Shown here in pieces: positions 16,665 through 26,135 of a stretch of DNA of 33,318 nucleotides (position 1 is the stretch's first letter; each line of letters begins with the position of its first letter). The stretch covers positions 1-33,318 of the forward strand of contig JAPHRJ010000107.1 in the NCBI GenBank assembly GCA_026196045.1, given 5' to 3'. The translations under genes and the position numbers were made by a program. The DNA is from Gammaproteobacteria bacterium. GTDB taxonomy: Bacteria; Pseudomonadota; Gammaproteobacteria; UBA6429; Thiohalophilaceae. The notes below the pieces were generated by a model. The model had not been told where the DNA came from and did not search any database. It saw nothing but the letters and a program-made list of their open reading frames with translations.

Positions 16665-17522
16665 GTGGATATCAACCAGGCCCGCACCTTTCTTGCGATC
16701 ACCGCCCATGGTAGTTTCCTGGAAGCCAGCCGCCAGCTCCACTTGACCCAATCGACAGTGAGTGCGCGAATCCTGCGCCTGGAAGACGAACTCGGTGCCC
16801 GCCTGTTTACTCGCAATCGCTCCGGAGCCAGCCTCACACTTGCCGGTCGGCGTTTTCTCGTTTATGCCAAACGGCTGGTACTCACCGCTGACCAGGCCCG
16901 CGATGATATTGGCCTGCCCGAACGCTACCGCGCCAGTATCCGTATTGGTGGGCGCATTGCCTTATGGGAGGGATTTTTATCGCGGTGGGTGGGCTGGATG
17001 CGACAACGGACCACCGATGTGGTTATTCGCAGCGAGATCGGTTTTGAAGAAAACCTGATGCATCGGCTGATCGAAGGCAGCCTGGATATTGGCCTCATGT
17101 ACACGCCGAGCCACAACCCTGGCTTGATCGTTGAACACCTGTTTGATGAAACCCTGGTGTTAGTTAGCAGTCATGCAGACGATACTGGCCCAGGAGAGGA
17201 TTACATATATATAGAATGGGGACCGGGATTCTATACCCAACATGCACAGAGTTATCCTGACCTCGAACGACCCCCACAGATCGCCAACATTGGCTGGCTC
17301 GGTATCCAGCTCATCCTTGCCAACGGTGGCAGCTGTTTTTTACCCGCACGCATGGCGGCATCTTTTATTAGTGCAGGTCGCTTATATCGTGTGCCAGGCT
17401 CGCCGGAGTATATTCATCCTGCCTACATGGTTTACCCACGCGATACGGACAATCCAGTGATGGCGCAGGCAGTGGAAGGATTACGGGAATTGGCAACCAG
17501 GGAACAGGTAGTGCAGAGTTAA
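16665..17522 (+). CDS. LysR-family transcriptional regulator (divergent from dsrC-like gene)
   Basis: An LTTR of 285 residues. VDINQARTFLAITAHGSFLE with the recognition helix in STVSARILRLEDELG gives the HTH; the effector domain begins near residue 90 (ASIRIGGRIALWEGFLSRWV). GTG 16665 is the start because the perfect GGAGGAGGAG ribosome site at 16651-16660 ends four bases before it; the ATG at 16644 lies ahead of that site. Its higher GC content than neighbouring genes suggests different ancestry. Likely target: the adjacent dsrC-like gene. Confidence 0.87.
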   Translation: MDINQARTFLAITAHGSFLEASRQLHLTQSTVSARILRLEDELGARLFTRNRSGASLTLAGRRFLVYAKRLVLTADQARDDIGLPERYRASIRIGGRIALWEGFLSRWVGWMRQRTTDVVIRSEIGFEENLMHRLIEGSLDIGLMYTPSHNPGLIVEHLFDETLVLVSSHADDTGPGEDYIYIEWGPGFYTQHAQSYPDLERPPQIANIGWLGIQLILANGGSCFLPARMAASFISAGRLYRVPGSPEYIHPAYMVYPRDTDNPVMAQAVEGLRELATREQVVQS

Positions 17523-17571
17523 TAAACAGAAGAGAACGAATAAGTGAACGGATAGCAGGAATACATATTTA

Positions 17572-17589
17572 GCCGTTTTTGAACGGCTG
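17572..17589. terminator. Possible hairpin terminator between convergent genes
   Basis: A perfect 7-bp inverted repeat AGCCGTT/AACGGCT with a 4-nt loop lies 50 bp past the LysR stop, between it and the convergent Mqo-like gene. There is no clear T-run on either side, so termination is weakly supported. The rest of 17,523-17,739 shows no gene. Confidence 0.35.
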
Positions 17590-17739
17590 CTTAGAATCAT
17601 CTTGATAAATAGAACCACATAGCTTTAACTTCCGATAAAGAGTGTAAACGGTTATTTGCTCGTAATTATCAGAGTGTCCTTTGGCCGAAACCAGCCTTTC
17701 ATGAGTAATATCTCTAATGTAGAAAATGGCTATATGTCA

Positions 17740-19062
17740 TTACTTGGGAAACATTTCTCTAAATGTCTGCTCGTCAATCTTACAACCCAGATAGTCTGCA
17801 ATAATCCGCATATCTTTTTCGGCATTGCCTAAACAACTGGTGGCACCAGGTGAGGGTGTCATATTGAAGACCAGTCCTTTACCCGTATCAATCTTGGCTT
17901 CACCCAGATGCAGCTTGCGATTTTTTTTATCAACCATCACCGGACGTACTCCACCGATCCCTCTGGCAAAGCGAAGATCCTTTAATCTTAAAGAAGGAAT
18001 AATTTTGTGCGCATCCTGTAAAAACAGGCGACGACGAATAAAAGGTACTTCAAAAAGAATATTCCGAATAATATAGTTTCGAATATCCGCTACTTTTAAC
18101 AGGTCCCAGAATACCTGCACTACTTTATGATCAAAACGCAATGACTGGAAAAATTCAGGCAGGGTCTTCCACTTATGCCGTTCCAGCATAGGAACAACTA
18201 ATGCTGTGGGACCAATACGGGTTTTATCTTCAATCAATATATCCGGGTCACCATGTAATGCGGCAAATGGCAGTTTGTCATTTTGCATGGTGTAGACCTT
18301 GCCATTTAATAGCTTTGGCACGTAATAAAAACTACCGGCCATAGGTAAACAGGAATATTCCAGCCCATACCCCATTCGATGAGCAAACAACAGGCTGTGC
18401 CCACCTGCGCAGACAACCACAAATCGGGCGTTAAAAGTTCCTTTATCCGTATTAATACGATAAGTATCACCTTCCTGTTCTATATTCTCAACATAGGTAG
18501 AAAGTGAAACATTAATATCTTTTGATTTCTGTTGTTGTGCCTGTACGATAAAAGACTCGGAAAGCTCGGCAAAATTAACCGCGGTATATTCATCTGTAAT
18601 TGAAATTGCGTTAACTTTTTCCGTGCGACCTATTAATACATTGGGTTCCAGTTTTTCAATCTCATCCTCCTGCAAATACCGCATAGAAGGATAAGCCTGT
18701 TTGAATACATCATATCGTTGTTTTAGAACTTCACTTTCCTGTTCACCAACAGAAATAACCATCTTGGGATGTTTAAAGATAATATGATTGCATTGTGGAA
18801 GTTTATCGGTATAGCTCACCAGCATGTCGGCTGTTTTTTTAACCTGCACAGCTTTTTCGAGCGTGTAGTTGGTTTCGATATCACCACAGTGCAGGGTCTG
18901 ACTGTTATTGCACGCGTTTGAATTGACCGCAGCAACTGAATCGTATTTTTCAACTAAAGCCAGGTGCTTAAGATCTGTAAATTGGGCCAGCTCATATAAA
19001 AGTGCCGTACCTGATACACCACCACCAATAATAAGTACATCATAAACGGGGTCATTTCCCAT
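17740..19062 (-). CDS. FAD-dependent oxidoreductase, malate:quinone oxidoreductase-like
   Basis: A 440-residue flavoprotein. The N-terminus has the FAD-binding VLIIGGGVSGTALLYELAQ and the Mqo-like stretch SNACNNSQTLHCGDIETNYT, and a second dinucleotide-type motif FVVVCAGGHSLLFAH lies near residue 215. The C-terminal part has GIGGVRPVMVD and FNMTPSPGATSCLGNAEKD. The last matches the substrate/FAD segment of malate:quinone oxidoreductases, membrane-peripheral enzymes passing electrons from malate to quinone. At 440 residues it resembles the shorter epsilonproteobacterial type rather than the roughly 500-residue enterobacterial form; another 2-hydroxyacid substrate is possible. No signal peptide. 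It lies 104 bp downstream of an MFS transporter. Confidence 0.7.
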   Translation of the reverse strand: MGNDPVYDVLIIGGGVSGTALLYELAQFTDLKHLALVEKYDSVAAVNSNACNNSQTLHCGDIETNYTLEKAVQVKKTADMLVSYTDKLPQCNHIIFKHPKMVISVGEQESEVLKQRYDVFKQAYPSMRYLQEDEIEKLEPNVLIGRTEKVNAISITDEYTAVNFAELSESFIVQAQQQKSKDINVSLSTYVENIEQEGDTYRINTDKGTFNARFVVVCAGGHSLLFAHRMGYGLEYSCLPMAGSFYYVPKLLNGKVYTMQNDKLPFAALHGDPDILIEDKTRIGPTALVVPMLERHKWKTLPEFFQSLRFDHKVVQVFWDLLKVADIRNYIIRNILFEVPFIRRRLFLQDAHKIIPSLRLKDLRFARGIGGVRPVMVDKKNRKLHLGEAKIDTGKGLVFNMTPSPGATSCLGNAEKDMRIIADYLGCKIDEQTFREMFPK

Positions 19063-19166
19063 ATATTTATCCGTGTATTTGTTTATTTATATTGCCTGTA
19101 TCGACCTTCACAGGCTGCAACTTGATAGCTATAAATTTAGAACACCAAAGTAGATGCTCGTAGTAC

Positions 19167-20300
19167 TTATTCGCTTTGAGGAACGAAATACCAGGCAATG
19201 ATAAAACCTAATGTACTTAACACCGCCGCCGCAACAAACATACTCCAGGCTCCGAAACCTTCATATAAATAACCGCTATAGAAACTTCCAATGGCTCCAC
19301 CAGCACCAAAACTTAAACTACTATATAGCGCCTGACCTTTGCCCTGATGGCGACCGCTAAAATAATGATGGATCAACTGAATTGATGCGGCATGGTAAAC
19401 CCCAAACGTTGCGGCATGCAGACATTGTGCAAATATAACCAGAACTAATGTCTCAGGGTAAAAAGCTGTAATGAGCCAGCGTACCGAGGCCAAAAGCAAA
19501 CTTGCCAGTAATAAGTTTCTTAACCCATATTTAGGCACAAGTCGGTGCATGAATAAAAACATTAAGACTTCAACAATGACACCTAAGGCCCACATACCAC
19601 CGATGAAAGACAGAGAGTAATCGTACTCAGTCATATAAATTGAATAGAATGTGTAATAAGGACCATGGCTGGCCTGCATTAAAAAACAGGCCACAAATAA
19701 ACCAATGACTGCTGGACGGGTTAATACTTTTCTTAATGGTTCGTGATCAAGGGACAGATGCCCTGCTGCTTCTTCGGGTACAACAAGGCTACTGAGCCAT
19801 ATGCCGATAAACAACAGCAATAATATATGCGGCAACCAGCTAATTCCCTGACCATCCAGAAAGCCACCCAGTCCCCAAACCGTTGCAATAAAACCAACTG
19901 AGCCCCATAGCCGAATGCTGCTATACCGATGGATCTGATCACCGAGGTGATAAAAGGTAGTGGCTTCAAATTGCGGTAAGGTGGCATTCCAGAAAAAACT
20001 GAACAACACCATAACCAATGCCAACCAGAAAAATGACTCACTAAAGAAGACACCGACAAATGCCAACATGCCCGCCAGGCAACCAAAGCGGACAATGGCC
20101 ATACGCTTGCCCGTATGATCAGCGACCCAGCCCCATACATTGGGTGAAATAATTTTAGTCGCCATAATGATGGCCATGAGGGTTCCGATCTCAGTGGCAT
20201 CATAATCAAGTGACTGGAGATAAAGTCCCCAGTAAGGCAGCAAAGCGCCCAGGCTGGCAAAGTAGAAAAGATAAAAACCGGAAAGTCGCCAATAAGGCAT
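19167..20300 (-). CDS. MFS transporter, HcaT-like (phenylpropionate/nucleoside-type fold)
   Basis: A 377-residue permease with 12 predicted helices. The start MPYWRLSGFYLFYFASLGAL and the PYWGLYLQSLDYDATEIGTL loop are typical of the HcaT/MFS_1-like family. SSIRLWGSVGFIATVWGLGG and FGVYHAASIQLIHHYF are further conserved stretches. The substrate cannot be read from sequence; sugars, aromatic acids or nucleosides are known for relatives. ATG 20300 is preferred since homologues begin here; the frame continues to 20,345 inside a repeat element. It lies downstream of aroC on the same strand, separated by the hairpin element. Confidence 0.82.
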   Translation of the reverse strand: MPYWRLSGFYLFYFASLGALLPYWGLYLQSLDYDATEIGTLMAIIMATKIISPNVWGWVADHTGKRMAIVRFGCLAGMLAFVGVFFSESFFWLALVMVLFSFFWNATLPQFEATTFYHLGDQIHRYSSIRLWGSVGFIATVWGLGGFLDGQGISWLPHILLLLFIGIWLSSLVVPEEAAGHLSLDHEPLRKVLTRPAVIGLFVACFLMQASHGPYYTFYSIYMTEYDYSLSFIGGMWALGVIVEVLMFLFMHRLVPKYGLRNLLLASLLLASVRWLITAFYPETLVLVIFAQCLHAATFGVYHAASIQLIHHYFSGRHQGKGQALYSSLSFGAGGAIGSFYSGYLYEGFGAWSMFVAAAVLSTLGFIIAWYFVPQSE

Positions 20301-20330
20301 TAATAAAGCAACCTGGTAAAAAATATTGAA

Positions 20331-20497
20331 ACAACGCAAAGGCACAGAGACGCGAAGATCGCAGAGAAAATATTTTAGTTAACCTGGATTAATTGTCATA
20401 ACAAAAAGCTATTCTTAAAATACAGGTTACTATTATTTAAATATTTTCTTAATTATATAAAACTTAGCGTTCTCTGCGCCTCCGCGTCCTTTGCGTT
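20331..20497. repeat. Octamer-repeat hairpin element (aroC/MFS junction)
   Basis: The left arm ACGCAAAGGCACAGAGACGC and the right arm, read in reverse complement, AACGCAAAGGACGCGGAGGC, are degenerate inverted copies built of RCGCARAG octamers. Inside, GTTAACCTG (20378-20386) and CAGGTTAC (about 20423-20430) form a second inverted pair, and AGAAAATATTT recurs in both arms. This is the longest member of the family in the window, with a very AT-rich centre. It fills most of the 212-bp gap. Confidence 0.72.
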
Positions 20498-20512
20498 AAT
20501 AACGATATTTTA

Positions 20513-21610
20513 TTATACCGATGAAGGTATAATGGGAGTCTGTGACTGTACATCCAAATTTTGTGCCCGATGACGCAAGACATGATCCATTAACGTAATA
20601 GCCATCATGGCTTCTGCAATAGGGGTTGCACGAATCCCCACGCAGGGATCATGTCGACCTTCTGTTACGACTTCCACTGACTGGCCGTTTAAATCCACAC
20701 TTTGACCGGGCAGACGTAAACTGGAGGTTGCTTTTAAGGCGATACTGGCAACAATATCCTGGCCAGAAGAAATCCCGCCCAGTACACCACCGGCATGATT
20801 GGAAAGGAAACCTTCTGGTGTGATTTCATCACGATGTTCCGTGCCCTTTTGTACTACGGATTCGAAACCTGCTCCAATTTCAACACCTTTAACCGCATTA
20901 ATACTCATGAGTGAATGAGCCAGTTCAGCATCCAGTCGATCAAAAATTGGTTCGCCTAAACCGGGTGGAACACCGGTGGCAACGATATTGATCCGAGCAC
21001 CAACTGAATTACCTTCCTTACGCAAGGCATCCATGTAAGTTTCCAGTTCAGTGACTTTGCCGGCATCAGGAAAGAAAAAAGCATTCTCGCCAACGGCAGC
21101 CCAGTCAAAGGCGTCAGCTTTAATCGGACCCAGTTCTGACATATAACCACGGATCTGGATACCCAGTTTTTCATTAAGATATTTTTTTGCAATCGCACCC
21201 GCCGCAACACGCATCGCGGTTTCGCGCGCTGAAGAACGACCGCCGCCGCGATAGTCACGAATACCGTATTTTTGCTGATAGGTATAGTCGGCATGACCGG
21301 GACGGAAACGGTCCATAATTTTAGAATAATCTTTTGAACGCTGATCGGTGTTATGAATAATCAAACCAATCGGTGCGCCAGTGGTTTTACCTTCAAAAAC
21401 ACCTGACAAAATCTGTACTTCATCCGCCTCACGACGTTGAGTAGTATGACGACTGGTGCCCGGTTTACGACGGTCCAGATCATTCTGTAAATCAGATTCA
21501 CTCAACTCCATTCCTGGAGGACAACCATCGACAATACAACCAATGGCTGGACCGTGGCTCTCACCAAATCCAGTGACTACAAAAACTTTGCCTATGCTAT
21601 TTCCTGACAT
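20513..21610 (-). CDS. aroC: Chorismate synthase
   Basis: AroC eliminates phosphate from 5-enolpyruvylshikimate-3-phosphate to give chorismate, using reduced FMN; it ends the shikimate pathway. The 365-residue protein matches the family along its length: [19 protein letters not shown] near the start, [54 protein letters not shown] and the C-terminal [10 protein letters not shown]. It is 35 bp downstream of hemN on the same strand, and prmB lies just beyond, an order seen in other gammaproteobacteria. Confidence 0.98.
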   Translation of the reverse strand: MSGNSIGKVFVVTGFGESHGPAIGCIVDGCPPGMELSESDLQNDLDRRKPGTSRHTTQRREADEVQILSGVFEGKTTGAPIGLIIHNTDQRSKDYSKIMDRFRPGHADYTYQQKYGIRDYRGGGRSSARETAMRVAAGAIAKKYLNEKLGIQIRGYMSELGPIKADAFDWAAVGENAFFFPDAGKVTELETYMDALRKEGNSVGARINIVATGVPPGLGEPIFDRLDAELAHSLMSINAVKGVEIGAGFESVVQKGTEHRDEITPEGFLSNHAGGVLGGISSGQDIVASIALKATSSLRLPGQSVDLNGQSVEVVTEGRHDPCVGIRATPIAEAMMAITLMDHVLRHRAQNLDVQSQTPIIPSSV

Positions 21611-21645
21611 ATTTATTAATTCTTATGTGTAGACTTTACCTAATG

Positions 21646-23025
21646 CTAAATCACTTTAGAAAAACGTTGTTTATCCCGATTACGTAAATAGATATCAAAT
21701 ACCATGCAGATATTTCGAATCAGAAATTTTCCTGCCGCTGTTACTGTAATACTATCATTAGAAACATCAACCAGACCATCGGTCTGCATTTGTTTCAATG
21801 CGTCCAGTTCGCAGGAAAAATAATCACTGAACTGAATATTAAACTGCTTTTCGATTTTTGAAAATTTCAATGCAAAGTGACAGATTAACTGGTTAATTAC
21901 TTCACGTCTTAATACATCATCTGCACTTAATGTAATACCACGGAATATTGCCAGCTCATTCTTATCAATACTTGCAGTATATTCATCCATAGTTTTCAGG
22001 TTTTGTGCGTAACAATCTCCAACCTTACCGATTGAAGTCACACCAAGTGCGATCAGATCACAATCGGCATGAGTAGAATATCCCTGGAAATTTCGATACA
22101 ACGTACCATTATTCTGTGCAACGGCAAGTTCATCATCCGGTTTAGCAAAATGATCCATGCCAATATAGTCATAGCCGGCACTGGTTAACTTATCAATTGT
22201 GTTCTTTAAGATAGCCAGTTTTTCATCTGCAGGCGGGAGTTCATCTTCATTAATACGGCGCTGCGGTTTAAATATCTCTGGCAAATGCGCATAGTTGAAG
22301 ACAGAAAGTCGATCTGGCCCCATCTCCAGTACTTTGTCCAGGGTGTTATTAAATGAATCCGCCGTTTGCAAAGGTAGACCATAGATCAGATCAATACTGA
22401 CCGAATGAAAACCTTCTTTACGTGCAGAATCCAAAACCAGAAAGGTTTGTTCTTCTGATTGAATGCGATTAACCGCTTTTTGCACCTTGGGTTCAAAATC
22501 CTGCACCCCTAGGCTCATACGATTGAAACCCAGTTCACGTAATAATGCGATCGTATCCGATGTTGCTTCACGTGGATCAATTTCTATTGAGTACTCACCT
22601 TTATCGTCACCGGCCAACTGAAAATACTTGCGTGTATTGGCCATCAATTCACGCATTTCATCATGGCTAATAAAAGTTGGTGTTCCACCGCCCCAATGAA
22701 GTTGCTCTACCTGACGATCCTTATTAAACAAGGCACTCTGCATTTCCATTTCTTTGTACACTCGTTGTAAATAAGGTGCCGCCCGACTTCGATCCTTGGT
22801 TGCAATTTTACTGCAGCCACAATAAAAACAAACGGTATCGCAAAATGGAATATGGAAATATAACGACAATGGATTGCCGCTCTGATTACTGGCCTCAATC
22901 TGAGCCTTGTAATCATCTACGGTAAATTCAGTATGGAACTGAACCGCAGTAGGATAAGAAGTATAACGTGGACCCGCTTTGTCGTATCGACGAATCAGAT
23001 CAGGATCAAAAATGGCTTTACTCAT
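21646..23025 (-). CDS. hemN: Oxygen-independent coproporphyrinogen III oxidase
   Basis: HemN is a radical SAM enzyme that decarboxylates coproporphyrinogen III to protoporphyrinogen IX without oxygen, for haem synthesis under low oxygen. The 459-residue protein has the CX3CX2C cluster motif (Cys62, Cys66, Cys69 in IPFCDTVCFYCGC), plus the HemN-specific extra Cys71, the YTSYPTAVQF N-terminal tip, LHWGGGTPTF, and the C-terminal HemN domain ending NRDKQRFSKVI. That separates it from the shorter HemW paralogue. No FNR box was found directly upstream. Confidence 0.96.
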   Translation of the reverse strand: MSKAIFDPDLIRRYDKAGPRYTSYPTAVQFHTEFTVDDYKAQIEASNQSGNPLSLYFHIPFCDTVCFYCGCSKIATKDRSRAAPYLQRVYKEMEMQSALFNKDRQVEQLHWGGGTPTFISHDEMRELMANTRKYFQLAGDDKGEYSIEIDPREATSDTIALLRELGFNRMSLGVQDFEPKVQKAVNRIQSEEQTFLVLDSARKEGFHSVSIDLIYGLPLQTADSFNNTLDKVLEMGPDRLSVFNYAHLPEIFKPQRRINEDELPPADEKLAILKNTIDKLTSAGYDYIGMDHFAKPDDELAVAQNNGTLYRNFQGYSTHADCDLIALGVTSIGKVGDCYAQNLKTMDEYTASIDKNELAIFRGITLSADDVLRREVINQLICHFALKFSKIEKQFNIQFSDYFSCELDALKQMQTDGLVDVSNDSITVTAAGKFLIRNICMVFDIYLRNRDKQRFSKVI

Positions 23026-23136
23026 AACTTTCCGACGAGGTGTGGATGAAAATTCAATAAATCTCGATGTATCAGGGAGTATAGCAAGTCTGCCTGTCTG
23101 GTACCTGCTGGCACCAGTGGAAACAGGCGAAATCCG

Positions 23137-23448
23137 CTATTCTTCTTCTAATCCCTGACGATGGGTATTGTTAATCTGACTTAAGAGTCCCTTAAATGGC
23201 AGGATCACCTGGTGGTGGCTTTTGACTGTAGCCATAAACGGCAAATCTTCATCCACAAACTGATAAGAGCCATCCTTCATACTGGCTTCCATTTCTTTCA
23301 ACTGACTTTCCAGTTGCCCTACAAAACCCATCGCATCTTCCATAAATTCTTCATCATATTCGATGGAAAAACGTAATTCTTCTACCTCAACAAGAGCCTG
23401 GTTTACCAGGTCAATGTAGACATCCATCGTTGCAGGTCGCTTCATCAT
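23137..23448 (-). CDS. Small acidic conserved-looking protein of unknown function
   Basis: A 103-residue soluble, acidic, helical protein (DLVNQALVEVEELRFSIEYD, then DAMGFVGQLESQLKEMEASM). It has no signal peptide, membrane segment or cysteine. I do not recognise its family. GGAG ten bases before ATG 23448 supports translation; a second ATG follows at once. It lies 30 bp after prmB and 111 bp before hemN on the same strand, so is probably cotranscribed with prmB. The amphipathic middle (residues about 28-60) could form a coiled coil. Confidence 0.7.
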   Translation of the reverse strand: MMKRPATMDVYIDLVNQALVEVEELRFSIEYDEEFMEDAMGFVGQLESQLKEMEASMKDGSYQFVDEDLPFMATVKSHHQVILPFKGLLSQINNTHRQGLEEE

Positions 23449-23478
23449 TTATATTATTCTCCAGTCTAACCAGCCATT

Positions 23479-24408
23479 TCAGGCTTTCAATTCTTCTGCC
23501 GCAGCAACAAAGTCATCATGATAATCGGAAATCTGTCTCGCATCGAGTAAAAATACCCCTTCGCCCCCATATTCGAACTCCATCCAGACAAAAGGAATAT
23601 GAGGAAAACGTTGGCCCAGTGCCTCAGCACTGTTTCCGACTTCGATAACCATAATCCCATTTTTTGTCAGGTAATCTTTCGCATCACGCAACATGGGAAT
23701 CACCAGATCCAGCCCTTGCTCACCTGCCGCCAGCCCCAGTTCTGGCTCATTGTGGTACTCAGCCGGTAAAGCGGCCATGTCCTCGGCATCGACATAAGGT
23801 GGATTGGACACAATCACATCATATCGTTGTGGTGGAATCTGGTTAAATAGATCGGACTGGAACAACTGCAGGCGTGATTCAAGCTCATGTTTTTCCACAT
23901 TCATCTGCGCCACCGCCAGTGCCTCAGCAGAAACATCACTGGCATCCACCAGAGCATCAGGAAAAGCATAAGCACAGGCGATGGCAATACAGGCACTGCC
24001 AGTACAAAGATCTAATACTCGATGAACATTTTCGGCTTCTACCCAGGGATAAAACTGGGCATGGATTAACTCTGCGATGGGAGAACGAGGGATTAAGACT
24101 CGTTCATCAACATAAAAAGGGAGACCCCCAAACCAGGCTTCATTTATAAGATACGATAATGGAACATGTTTATTGATGCGCTGCTCTAACATCTGAGCAA
24201 TTGTATCTTTTTCTTTTTGAGTGACTGGATGGGACAGGGCGTCATCATCAAAGTCCGGAGCTAAGCCCAGTACATGGGAGGCCATCCAGGCGGCTTCATC
24301 CAGCGCATTATCAGTCCCATGCCCAAAATATACATCAGATTTTTCAAGACAACTTTGCACGGCCAGAACAAGTTCATGCAGATTATCCGCTTTATTCAAC
24401 TGTTCCAT
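23479..24408 (-). CDS. prmB: Ribosomal protein L3 N5-glutamine methyltransferase
   Basis: PrmB methylates a glutamine of ribosomal protein L3. The 309-residue class I methyltransferase has an N-terminal helical domain, the PrmB-type RVLIPRSP (103-110; PrmC reads LIPRPET), the SAM-binding VLDLCTGSACIAIA (131-144) and the catalytic NPPYVDAEDM (202-211). It sits just upstream of the small acidic gene, hemN and aroC; prmB-aroC neighbourhood is typical of gammaproteobacteria. mogA lies 23 bp downstream, where lower coordinates continue to the acidic gene: the order of transcription is mogA, prmB, acidic protein. Confidence 0.95.
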   Translation of the reverse strand: MEQLNKADNLHELVLAVQSCLEKSDVYFGHGTDNALDEAAWMASHVLGLAPDFDDDALSHPVTQKEKDTIAQMLEQRINKHVPLSYLINEAWFGGLPFYVDERVLIPRSPIAELIHAQFYPWVEAENVHRVLDLCTGSACIAIACAYAFPDALVDASDVSAEALAVAQMNVEKHELESRLQLFQSDLFNQIPPQRYDVIVSNPPYVDAEDMAALPAEYHNEPELGLAAGEQGLDLVIPMLRDAKDYLTKNGIMVIEVGNSAEALGQRFPHIPFVWMEFEYGGEGVFLLDARQISDYHDDFVAAAEELKA

Positions 24409-24431
24409 ATCTATATTTATTATCTATTGAT

Positions 24432-24986
24432 TTATTTAGTTTCAGGCTTTTTGGCGTGCTTGGGGCGGAAAGCCTTGATCACTGATTCGTCACTTTCAAG
24501 ATATGGCCCTTCGATCAAATCAATACAATAAGGCACCGCAGGGAACACTGCATTTAAACAATCATCAATGGCCGAAGGTTTACCGGGTAAATTAATAATC
24601 AAACTTTGTCCACGTATGCCTGCAATCTGGCGTGAAAGAATGGCGGTAGGAACATACTGTAACGAGACGGCTCGCATTTGTTCTCCAAAACCATCGAGAA
24701 TTTTCTGACAGACCGCTTTTGTGGCTTCAGGAGTTATATCTCTTAATGCTGGTCCAGTTCCACCGGTAGTGACAATCAAACAGCATTTCTCTTTATCAGC
24801 AAGTTCAATTAAAGCCGCTTCAACCTGTGCCTGTTCATCAGGAACCAGGCGAGGTACCGCTTCCCATTTATTGGTCAATGCCTTTTCAAACCAGGCTTTC
24901 ATAGCGGGTCCACCGAGGTCTTCATATTCACCGCGGCTGGCACGATCAGAGACGGTGAGCAAACCAATTCGAACTTGTTGAATCAT
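24432..24986 (-). CDS. mogA: Molybdopterin adenylyltransferase / MoaB-MogA family
   Basis: MogA adenylates molybdopterin before molybdate insertion in Moco synthesis. The 184-residue protein shows MIQQVRIGLLTVSDRASRGE, the substrate motif VTTGGTGPALRDITPEAT and the closing LIINLPGKPSAIDDCLNAV. ATG 24986 is chosen since AGAGG lies six bases upstream and homologues begin here; an in-frame ATG at 25,061 would add 25 low-complexity residues. It is first in the run mogA-prmB-acidic protein and is divergent from the Memo gene across 336 bp. Confidence 0.93.
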   Translation of the reverse strand: MIQQVRIGLLTVSDRASRGEYEDLGGPAMKAWFEKALTNKWEAVPRLVPDEQAQVEAALIELADKEKCCLIVTTGGTGPALRDITPEATKAVCQKILDGFGEQMRAVSLQYVPTAILSRQIAGIRGQSLIINLPGKPSAIDDCLNAVFPAVPYCIDLIEGPYLESDESVIKAFRPKHAKKPETK

Positions 24987-25322
24987 TAAAAACCTCTTTC
25001 CAGTATTAATAATATAATCTAACGATAAAAATTTCTTAAACCGATAATGAATTAATGGCAAATCATTTTTTAAACATGATTCTATTCATACAAGCTACTA
25101 CAGCAGTTTTAGATAATTTCTAAATACAGCGGGATACCTGATTATTCCGGCATTTTGGCGGGCTTATTTGTAACATACCCGGGATGACGAAACCAGAACA
25201 TTGCCTGTGTTTCTGGTCTGTGTTTTATGCGTAGACTGATCATTATCAGCCAGACAGCTTGATCCTTTTCCAGGAACACCTATATATAGGTGTATCTCCT
25301 GCAAATACGTAGCTGAATTGCC
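24987..25322. other. Gene-free divergent region mogA/amrB
   Basis: 336 bp without a coding region. It holds an ACCAGAA-N12-TTCTGGT inverted repeat (25192-25217), an FNR/CRP-like site CTGAT-CATT-ATCAG (25236-25249, 8 of 10 FNR positions) and the 18-bp palindrome at 25276-25293. The mogA-proximal 80 bp is AT-rich and presumably carries its promoter. Confidence 0.6.
25276..25293. promoter_or_regulatory. Perfect 18-bp palindrome upstream of amrB (candidate operator)
   Basis: ACACCTATATATAGGTGT is fully self-complementary, ends 29 bp before the amrB start codon and contains TATATA that could be a -10 element. No regulator can be named. An FNR-like half-conserved site lies 27 bp further upstream. 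Confidence 0.5.
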
Positions 25323-26135
25323 ATGTCAGAAAATATTAGACAACCTGCTGTTGCGGGGACATTCTATCCCGCCGATGCACAGGAATTAAATCAACAGATT
25401 GATGATTTTCTTTCACAAGCCGCAAAGCACCGCTCTACGAAGGAAATCACACCAAAAGCCATCATTGTGCCCCATGCGGGTTATATCTACTCAGGACCTG
25501 TGGCCGCCAGCGCCTACTGCACCCAGATTCCATCCCATGCAAGAATCAATCGTGTGGTTTTGCTTGGCCCTTCCCATCGAGTTCCATTTACAGGCCTGGC
25601 AACCAGTAGCGCAACACACTACATCACACCTTTGGGCCCTATACCGTTAGACCGTGCGAGTCTCGACAGACTGAATGACTTCCCCCAGGTCAATGAAAAT
25701 GATATGGCTCATCTCTATGAACACAGCCTGGAAGTACAACTCCCCTTTCTACAGAAAGTACTGGATGACTTTGTTCTTGTTCCATTAGTCGTGGGTGATG
25801 CAGATTCACAAAGTGTGGCCGAAGTGCTTGAACAGCTCTGGGGGGATGAACATACCTTAATTGTCATTAGTTCAGATTTGAGTCATTACCATGATTACTC
25901 CACGGCCAAAGAAATGGATCAGGCCACCAGTCATGCTATAGAAACCTTGAACCCATCTGCCATTCAATATGGTGATGCCTGTGGACGTAACCCGATCAAT
26001 GGACTGCTATTACTTGCGAAACAAAAGAATATGCAGATCGAGACCGTTGATTTGCGTAATTCTGGCGATACCGCGGGGCCTCGTGATCAAGTTGTTGGTT
26101 ATGGTGCCTATTTGTTTTATAGCCACCATGCTTAA
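25323..26135 (+). CDS. amrB: Memo-family protein (AmmeMemoRadiSam system protein B)
   Basis: A 270-residue Memo-domain protein, related to human MEMO1 and to nonhaem-iron dioxygenases. It starts with the family signature RQPAVAGTFYPADAQEL, then VPHAGYIYSG (His51), LGPSHR (His85), EHSLEVQLPFL, SSDLSHYHDY and DACGRNPI (Cys220). His51, His85 and Cys220 correspond to the metal ligands reported for MEMO1. It overlaps the AMMECR1 gene by eight bases, a translational coupling common in this system. The reaction is unknown. The radical-SAM partner usually encoded nearby is absent here. Confidence 0.92.
   Translation: MSENIRQPAVAGTFYPADAQELNQQIDDFLSQAAKHRSTKEITPKAIIVPHAGYIYSGPVAASAYCTQIPSHARINRVVLLGPSHRVPFTGLATSSATHYITPLGPIPLDRASLDRLNDFPQVNENDMAHLYEHSLEVQLPFLQKVLDDFVLVPLVVGDADSQSVAEVLEQLWGDEHTLIVISSDLSHYHDYSTAKEMDQATSHAIETLNPSAIQYGDACGRNPINGLLLLAKQKNMQIETVDLRNSGDTAGPRDQVVGYGAYLFYSHHA

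Noticed and set aside
20301-20345. Upstream start of the MFS gene
   Set aside because: These 15 codons lie partly in the octamer-repeat element, while homologues start at MPYWRLSGF.
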